Position numbers and translations under genes: made by a program. The notes beneath the pieces were generated by a model. It saw only the letters and a list, made by a program, of their open reading frames with translations. It did not search any database and was not told where the DNA came from. This document shows, piece after piece, positions 57,925 through 64,000 of a stretch of DNA of 64,000 nt; positions within the stretch are counted from its first letter, which is position 1, and each line of letters starts with the position of its first letter. The stretch comes from Dipteris shenzhenensis (lineage: Eukaryota > Polypodiophyta > Polypodiopsida > Gleicheniales), in NCBI GenBank assembly GCA_047967505.1, contig CM106541.1; one strand, 5' to 3'.

Positions 57925-58558
57925 CCCTTGTCCGCAAGGCCTCATATGTAGGCCCTTCCCATTCATACCCAATGCGGCTTACGGCTCTCATGGCCTTCCT
58001 CCATCATGTAGTCTTCGCCACATGAAAGGGTATTGCACACTGTATGAAGAGCTTTGTGAGCTTACTAGTGGCCTCCTTCACTGCTTGCTTTTGCAAGCGT
58101 GCTTGAATGCTAGACCTTTGCAGTGATCCTCTTTTCCCCGCACTAGCATCCACACTAATTGATCCATGTGGCAAGGGTGTTCTTGTAGCACGAGGACCCG
58201 CGCTCGATGTAGTTGATGCCCCTCTACTTCTCTTTGCAGAACCCAATGTGCTGGCATCAACCAATGGCTCAGTGTCAGCAGCCTCTTCTTCATCTTGCAG
58301 CCCTTGTCCTCCACTTTTTGCAGCCAAGGCTGCCATACGCACACGCTTCCATTCTGTTAGGCCACCTTTCACTGGAGTAGGCACGAACTCATAGGGTCCT
58401 ACATCCTTGCTGGGAACACCTGCTAGATGGTCTTTCACCCGTGTGATAGACCCCGTTTTGCTTATGCCGCAATAGTTGCATCTCCACTTCTTGGAGCCAC
58501 CGCCTCCTTTATAACTATTCAGGAGGGAGACATGGACCCAATAAACATCTCTCGGCAT
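57925..58558 (-). pseudogene. hAT transposase N-terminal exon (BED zinc finger) with one stop
   Basis: From ATG at 58,558: a BED-type finger (WRCNYCGISKTGSITRVKDH), then an acidic/Ser-rich linker, AVKEATSKLTKLFIQCAIPF and HVAKTT. A TGA (58,001-58,003) precedes WRKAMRAVSRIGYEWEGPTY and EALRTREL in the same frame, so the usual FHVxxxxxWxxM block is cut by one nonsense codon. The BED finger binds terminal DNA. The stop makes this copy probably non-autonomous. Confidence 0.8.
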
Positions 58559-58935
58559 TGAGGAGGATGGAGAGGTGAGAAGGAGGATGGAGAGGTCACA
58601 AGTGAGAAAGGATGGAGAGGTAGGAGGAGGATGGAGAGCTCAGAGGTAAAAGAGGATGGAGAGGTGGAAGGAGCCTGGAGGATCAGAGGTAGAAGTGAAG
58701 GAGGATGGAGAGGAGGAGGATGGAGAGGTTACAGGTAAGATTAAAGAGAGGATGGAGAGAAGAGGGATGGAGGGATGGAGTCTGGAGAGTAGGCTGCCAA
58801 GCTGCAGCTTGAGGATGGAGAAGATGGAGCAAAGGATGAGAAGGATGGAGAGAGAAAGATGGAGGTACAGAGTCCAAGAGAAGGATGGAGGGGTGGAGAG
58901 AGCTTAGAGAAGGTGGAGAGAGCAGCAAGGATGCA
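58559..58935. repeat. GGATGGAGAGG minisatellite
   Basis: About 375 bp of irregular GGATGGAGAGG(T/A) repeats directly upstream (minus strand) of the transposase ATG, on the minus strand a pyrimidine-rich leader. Confidence 0.85.
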
Positions 58936-59125
58936 CAGGAGGAGTGGAATGGGCGGGAGGCGGCGAAAGATGAAGCCAGGCGGCGAAATCACGTCTTTTA
59001 GGGGTTAGGGCAAATCAGGTTTTATGAAACGGCATTTCTTGACGAAACGCCGTTTCCGTTTCGTCGTTTCTGTTTCCGGCCACGAAACGGCCGTTTCGTG
59101 CAACTATGGGTTCCGTGCAACTATG

Positions 59126-59133
59126 ACTGGAAT
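59126..59133. repeat. hAT target duplication, right
   Basis: ACTGGAAT, identical to 54,229-54,236. Confidence 0.95.
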
Positions 59134-59420
59134 TGTGCCATTCCCATTGATTTCCAGTCTGTAAGCATTCAAAACTTCTATCCAACAAATTGTGGACTGA
59201 TTTAATGATTGAAACCAATCCCCCAACCTGTTGTGTGCTTGCTGGCATGTGAGTCTAGCAACTATAGATCTTTAGTGGTGGTGTTTGAGAGTGAGCATGT
59301 CTCATATGCTTCCATGGCAGCCCATGCCTTGGCTGCTCCTGAGAACGAAGATGTTCCTCATCAAACGCTTCATGATTTCATCACCATGATAATGATAGAC
59401 CTCTAGATTTTGTAGCCTGT
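59134..59420 (-). pseudogene. copia gag/protease remnant (right part, split by hAT)
   Basis: Minus strand towards the hAT: a degraded zinc-knuckle region, then DRSFECLQTGNQWEWHNS in one frame or RLEINGNGTIP in another, which joins VSHDECVKD on the other side of the hAT once one copy of the target duplication is removed. Confidence 0.65.
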
Positions 59421-60048
59421 GTGTCACATGCACCAGTGCCAGGCACAGGCTATGCACAGGTGGCAGTGACAACTGGGCTGCACAGTCACCATGTCGCAGC
59501 ACTCCAATGCAGCGTATTTGCAGGGTTTTTGGGGCATTCCAAGAGCCCATTGGCAGGCCCACTGGGTCACCCAAGGTACTGTAGTCCTCACGGCCGACCA
59601 AGCTGGGTCAAGTGACCCGACCACCAAGGGCTATTTGCCCCTTAGGTTGGTATTCAGTTCCCAGCATCCAGCAACATCTCAGCACCTTGTGCAGCCCTCA
59701 GCCCTCTCCAGAAATCCACCATACAGCAGCAGATATCAGCCGTACAAATCGCGATCCAAGGAGAGGGTGACCAGAAGCACTTTCAGCTCAGGGTTGGCCA
59801 GTAATAAGTATGCTTGAGGTTGGAAAGTCTGCTTCAGCAGCATAGCTCCACAATTGCAGTTAGGAAGTTTTATCAGCTCCGTTTTGTATGCCCATTTGGC
59901 ACTCATGTACAGCAATAGTCAGGGCATTTATGCTAGCAGTATAAATAATGTAGTGTGCTATAGTTACTATGATCTTTGGTGTCTCTCATGCTTGAGTTCT
60001 CCTTTCTGCATTCATATATTTTGACACAGCAAGTCCCCGCATGTTACA
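59421..60048 (+). repeat. Probable 5' LTR of a plus-strand LTR element
   Basis: The end GTTACA at 60,048 is followed by TGGTATTAGAGC (60,050-60,061), a tRNA-iMet-type primer site. A TATAAATA box lies at about 59,940. The start is uncertain, and the sequence does not match the LTR candidate at 62,953, so the element may be mosaic. Confidence 0.5.
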
Positions 60049-60634
60049 TTGGTATTAGAGCAGCGTGGTTCCTGGCAGCAAAGCTTAGTAATGTGGACTT
60101 AGCCAGTAGAGGAGGGAGCATGTTGGGGATAATATGTATTATGTATTTTTATATATTGTCCCTACTTTGGACTAGTCGGGCCGGCTCCCTTCTTCACCCC
60201 TATGCGTTTACATTTTGCGGGGGCAAAGGTTAGGGGGAATTTGTTTTCCTGTGGCAGTCGTTGTTGCAGCAGTTGATGGGTCTTTTTGTCTTCCATCATG
60301 GACCCATCCAGCATTGTCTCCTTGAGCATAATTGGCTTCTTTCTAAGCAGCTCCAGCTCTTAGGCGAGCAAGAAAAGAAGACAAAGGAGGATGCACAACA
60401 TTGGACCATGTCCGTGCATCGGACTGAAGGTCGTGCCAATTTGGCAGCATTGGGGTCGAGTGTAGGCGAGAACGAGAGCAAATGCTCCTAGAGCATCAAC
60501 AGTTTCTCATAGCCAGCTCATAGTTCCTGTCCCCATTAGCAGCTACCAGTATGAGTCCATCATTTGCTCAGGGGTCTTCCACCCTAGAGCACAGTGTAGT
60601 GGCCTATCCTTCTGCAGTACCCGATGATCCCCAT

Positions 60635-60880
60635 GGGTGGTAGACCCAAGAGGCTCATTATCTGGGTGGCTGACTGAGCTGAGATGGCCCCAGGGATGGA
60701 AGACCCTTGAGTTGTGGAAATGGCTACAATAACCCAATAGGTGGAAGACCCTGAGGAACTGCACAAGCTATGCAGAAACTGAATGGTCCCTTGGACTGGT
60801 AGACCCAAGAGAAACCAATGTCTGAACTGCTGTAGAATAGTCCACGGATTTTTTTAATGAGATGGAAGACTCTTAAGCAC
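60635..60880. repeat. Leader tandem repeats with GG(T/A)AGACCC
   Basis: GGTAGACCC or GGAAGACCC/TC recurs near 60,638, 60,697, 60,743, 60,798 and 60,863, at 46-65 bp steps, with loosely related sequence between. Confidence 0.65.
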
Positions 60881-60944
60881 ATAAAGGACTGCCTGCGGAT
60901 GAAGAATTGTTTGTGCCCCATAGACAAGATTGGGAAAGGACACC

Positions 60945-62470
60945 ATGAGTGCTAGTGGCACGTCCAACACTGGTGGGGAGGCAAGATCCGCTTCCTATGC
61001 CTCACCACAACAAAACCCAACCCCAGAGGCCTCTATGTCAGTTTTTGCTACAATGGCCATGATGCAGATGTAGCAACAATAGTCCGATAGTCTTGGCCCG
61101 CATGGTTTAGGTCCAGGAGATGCAGGACAATCACCAGAGAGTGCGAGGGAGCAGCTCGGGAGGCGAAAGACGAACGTGATCGTGAGGCTTAGGAAGCCAA
61201 GGAGCTCCAACTGCTCGAGGCCCAAAGAGCCAAGGAGCTTAGAGAGCTCACTGCTCGAGACGAGAAGGAAGAACGGGACTGGCAACTATCATTTCTTTGC
61301 TCCACCCACATGGAAAAGAAGGCTGAGAGAGAGTCCAGCACCCGTCAAAGCTTCTTCTCCTGGGAAGCTCAATTTAATTCGGTATGATGGTAAGACCGAA
61401 CCATTAGTGTTGACTTCATGGCTCAATGAGTTCGAAATCTATTTTTTAGTTGTGCCTAGCCACGAAAACGAGAGGTGCATTCTCGCATCGAATGCACCTC
61501 ACGCGCAAGGCGGTCAACTGGTGGCTCAAGTGCCAGAAGGACGAGACACCTCTTTATATATGTGGATGGAGTTCGTGAAAGATATCAGAACACGGTTCTT
61601 GCCACCTCAGTACATGGATAGACTCGAGAGTCAGTACGATGAGCTGCATCAGGGGGACACCGAGACGGTGAATTATTACGCCAATAAGTTTACTCAAGTG
61701 TTCATATAGCTGCAGCTAGAGGAAAACTAGAAGCTGAGCAAGTTTCTCCATGGGCTGCATACAGACATCCAGTGGGAGGTTCGTAGTTTCAAGCCACAAG
61801 ATTATGCATACGAGCTTGTTCAGAATTTCAAGCTCATGCACAAGAGTCAAGGATCCAAGTAAGTCAATAGTAAGAAGTCCTAGGGCTCCACGCCTAGCGA
61901 TAGAGGGAATGGGCAACAGAAGAAGAGCTGGATGACGGAGGATAGCAATGGCTATGGTGGGTGCTTGGATGCAGCGACGACACGAGTGATCTATGCCAAA
62001 GAGAATTGATGTTTCCATTGTCATGTGTACGGCCACAAGAAGAAGGATTGCCCGCACTTCTAGAAGCTTCAAGTAGAAGGAGCTACGTCAGGTGGTTCAT
62101 CCATAGCTTCAACTCCTACGAGAAGAACATCAGCTGTCATCGAGGAGCTTGAAGATCAGCAAAAGGAGGAGCCTCGTACGTTTCCCACAATGTTCTAGTT
62201 TTATGGGCATATTGGTGGTAAGAAGGTCCTCATCTTGGTACATTTAGGGAGCTCCGAGGACATCATTTCCACCAAAGTAGCTAAGCAGGCTCAGTTGACT
62301 CTTATGCTGATGGATACCATTGCCTTAAGTGGTGCATTTCTTGGATAGTAGGTGGAGAGCAACATGGAAGTCACCTCAACCACTTTGAAGACCTTAGGGT
62401 GGGTAGACAGTCGGTCACTTTGGTTTGAACCTACTCAGGCAGCGGATATCATCTTGGGGACATGATGGGG
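60945..62470 (+). pseudogene. gypsy gag-protease
   Basis: MSASGTSNTGGEARSASYAS opens gag. A charged coiled-coil-like stretch follows with a frameshift near 61,070-61,300. Then come YDGKTEPLVLTSWLNEFEIY, FVKDIRTRFLPPQYMDRLES and GDTETVNYYANKFTQ (retrotrans_gag), the CCHC knuckle CFHCHVYGHKKKDC (62,009-62,050), and a protease-like VHLGSSEDIIS in which the catalytic Asp of D[ST]G is replaced (HLGSS). Numerous TAG/TGA stops, so it is inactive. Confidence 0.75.
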
Positions 62471-62952
62471 GCACTAGTTTGAAGTTCGACCTGATTATCA
62501 GAACCAAGGCTTAGATATCAAAATACCAGGCCATGGGTCAATGTTCATGTCTTGGCTTAGGGGTGTGCCGCCTTGAGCTTTGATTTCAATAGTTTAGAGG
62601 GCTTCAGTCAAGACCCCCTAGTAGGATGTAGTACTACATTAGGACCAAGATGCTTCCCTCACGACAAGTCTCCCTCTACCCCTATCACCAATATGACCGG
62701 AGGAGAATCGCATTGAGCATCTTCTTGGATCATTAACCCCCACAGCAAGTATCCTTATCAAAAGTCAGCAAAAGACATTGGGATTCGTTTCCACCAGATC
62801 GGGATTCATTTCCACCAGATCAAGATTCATTGGGATTCATTTCCACTAGATCGGGATTTATGAGCCAAGTTTACCACAGTCAACCACCTCCTTCAGCATA
62901 TGGGGAGGCCCCCTTCATATCCTAGTTCGAGTTTCAAGAGAACGTGAGGTTG
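62471..62952. other. Deleted pol region with 21-bp repeats
   Basis: No RT or integrase text. GGGATTC(A/G)TTTCCACCAGATC recurs about three to four times at 62,780-62,856. The stretch ends with CCTAGTTCGAGTTTCAAGAG, which is seen inverted at 63,840-63,863. Confidence 0.6.
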
Positions 62953-63255
62953 TAGCACCATCAAATACTGCCAGGAAACCTTAGAAGACAATGCAAGAAA
63001 AAAACGTAGAGTGGACTTTTTCGTCAAAAGTCATTGTGTTGACTTTTTAGTTAACGTTGACTTTTGATAAGATTGGTCAACGGTTGGCATTTACCATCCG
63101 ACTAGGTCAACGGTCGATGTTGACGAGCCGACGAGGGGTCATCCAGTTTGCCCTAAAAGACTATATAAGGCCAGGGCCCGGTTCAGTCCAGCACCAGTGT
63201 AACAGGGAGATAGACTTGACTCCGTGTCTCTTCTGCTCAATACTAACTAAACCGA
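62953..63255 (+). repeat. Probable 3' LTR of the gypsy element
   Basis: Starts near TGTAGCACCATC after the conserved CCTAGTTCGAGTTTCA region. It carries the W-box cluster and a TATA box and ends near CTAAACCGAAAT. No matching 5' copy in the window, so the edges are estimates. Confidence 0.5.
63023..63168 (+). promoter_or_regulatory. W-box cluster and TATA box in the LTR
   Basis: TTGAC cores (either strand) at 63,023-63,027, 63,039-63,043, 63,057-63,061, 63,076-63,080, 63,106-63,110 and 63,120-63,124, followed by TATATAA at 63,162-63,168. TTGAC is the core bound by WRKY factors. The spacing to TATA suits a U3 promoter. Confidence 0.65.
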
Positions 63256-63834
63256 AATAATGATGCACTCAAAACACAAGTGATGCTATGGAGTGAGTGT
63301 GAGAATCAGAGGGAGAGAATATAGCGGGCATTCGAAGGGGGAAATGAATATAAACAATGTCTGCATCAGAGGGCTGAATACAAATGTAGAATATACAAGT
63401 ACTGGATGGAGGGGAATCCCTCACTACAAAAGGGAGAATTGGAGAACTACTTTAGACTAACTGAAGGGCTGGAGAGGCTGCTGGTCTACTGCAATCTTTT
63501 CTGGGCGTGATCCTAAACTTAGAAGCTGCTGTTGGCTGTGGGCTAGAGTTGCCTGAGGAAGATGGGAAAAGAGGGCCAAGGGCTGCCCTTTTATATGGCC
63601 CTTTGGACCTTGATATGACCGACTAGCCTCCTGCTGCTCCAAGACCAGGACAGTCTGCTAGCCGACTTGCTGGATCCATTGACCTGCCACGTGGCAGTTG
63701 CTGCATGGTTGCTGACATCATCGCTGACATAGTGCTTGCTATTGACGTGGCTGCCTGTGTGGCAGTTGACATGGCTGCTGCACTGGCTGGCTGCATGGCA
63801 GTTCAGCATATCCATGGGCTGCGATGCCTGTGAC
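63256..63834 (-). repeat. Probable LTR of a minus-strand gypsy element running off the right edge
   Basis: Minus strand: GAGTTTCAGCAGAAGGGGA (polypurine-like) then TGTCACAGGCATC at 63,834. Further along are a G-box CACGTG (63,690-63,695), a TATATAAAAGGG box (about 63,588-63,599), and sequence to about 63,256. The internal end matches that of the plus-strand element in inverted orientation, so two related elements meet tail to tail. Confidence 0.55.
63588..63697 (-). promoter_or_regulatory. G-box and TATA box in the minus-strand LTR
   Basis: GCCACGTGGC around 63,688-63,697 and CATATAAAAGGGC near 63,588-63,600, about 95 bp apart on the minus strand, a typical U3 promoter arrangement. Confidence 0.5.
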
Positions 63835-64000
63835 ATCCCCTTCTGCTGAAACTCGAACTAGGGTATGGAAAAGGCGGCCTTGTATGCTACGTTGGTGTCT
63901 TGTGGGAGCCCTTGTGCTTGAACTTGACTCGATACAAGCGTTGTCGATTGCTTGTCCCTCCCTCTTTTGAACCGATGAAGTAAGATTTGCTCAAGCTCAA
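63835..64000 (-). other. 3' internal end of the minus-strand gypsy element
   Basis: The conserved TTCGAGTTTCAGCAGAAGGGG end (minus strand) lies at 63,856-63,835. The rest is too short to place. Confidence 0.4.

Larger units (their letters stand above)
54237..59125 (-). mobile_element. hAT transposon (4,889 bp) inserted in copia protease
   Basis: It is bounded by an exact 8-bp target duplication (ACTGGAAT) and by CATAGTT termini in inverted orientation. GAAACGG/CCGTTTC motifs are clustered inside both ends (54,255-54,308 and 59,028-59,098), as expected for subterminal transposase sites. The right end has its last 12 bp duplicated (CGTGCAACTATG at 59,097-59,108 and 59,114-59,125). The minus-strand transposase has BED finger, DUF659 and C-terminal dimerisation parts. 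Closing the ends restores the copia reading frame text GTIP..VSHDE. Confidence 0.92.
60050..62470 (+). mobile_element. Ty3/gypsy element interior, pol-less
   Basis: Primer site (60,050), an untranslated leader with tandem repeats (60,635-60,880), gag from ATG 60,945, and protease to about 62,470. No RT or integrase before the 3' LTR candidate at 62,953. A polypurine-like GTAGAGGAGGGAGCA followed by TGTTGGGGATAATATG at 60,107-60,137 hints that a short deleted element sits within the leader. Confidence 0.6.

Noticed and set aside
60107-60137. Polypurine tract and LTR start only ~45 bp after a primer site, as a minimal LTR element
   Set aside because: The sequence after 60,122 does not match that before 60,048, so a paired-LTR mini-element could not be shown.

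Overview
The window looks like nuclear DNA of a land plant with a large, transposon-filled genome. Evidence for a plant: LTR elements primed by initiator tRNA-Met, plant-type L1 LINEs, a BED/DUF659 hAT transposon, and a short CCCTAAA-type telomere-like run near 41,033-41,056. The one apparently intact host gene is an Sfi1-like (centrin-binding) repeat protein, which would fit a lineage with centriole-bearing flagellate sperm (fern, lycophyte, cycad or Ginkgo). That lineage call is inference. No rRNA, tRNA or CRISPR structures were seen.

Layout. 1-10,100: two copies, both on the minus strand, of a long repeated gene of unknown function. Copy 1 is split by a complete but pol-less copia element (608-3715, target duplication aattt/aattc) and carries a ~1.4 kb internal deletion. 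Copy 2 preserves the empty target site. Between the copies lie a retroposed histone H3 (possibly CENH3) pseudogene (5433-6382) and a 65-bp-arm hairpin (4960-5116). The copia element carries a 59-codon piece of a flavin monooxygenase. 11,040-15,765: a nearly complete but mutated L1-type LINE. 15,846-18,361: a small LTR element. 20,897-23,028: a pol-deleted Ty3/gypsy element with a duplicated end. 23,690-25,810: diverged direct repeats. 26,040-26,620 and 29,035-30,240: two minus-strand LINE remnants. 34,231-35,733: ~190-bp direct repeats enclosing a hydroxyisobutyrate-dehydrogenase-like gene fragment. 35,870-38,308: minus-strand gypsy gag-protease. 38,420-39,490: 3' end of a copia element. 42,100-42,560: ~60-bp tandem repeats. 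43,182-46,169: minus-strand gag-only copia. 46,590-48,345: LINE and copia pieces with a perfect 120-bp tandem duplication.

50,528-52,673: the four-exon Sfi1-like gene, with introns whose phases match. 53,190-59,420: a copia element split by a 4.9 kb hAT transposon (54,237-59,125, 8-bp target duplication actggaat). The transposase is on the minus strand, has one stop, one exon present three times, and an opposite-strand 146-codon ORF inside it. 60,050-63,250: a gypsy gag-protease element. Its 3' LTR candidate carries six W-box cores in ~100 bp upstream of a TATA box. It faces a second LTR (63,834 downward) on the other strand.

There is no operon-like cooperation here. The window is a record of nested insertions, deletions and gene-fragment capture around one host gene. 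All homology calls were made by reading translations by eye, with no database search. Element edges are exact only where TSD, PBS or splice motifs are stated.
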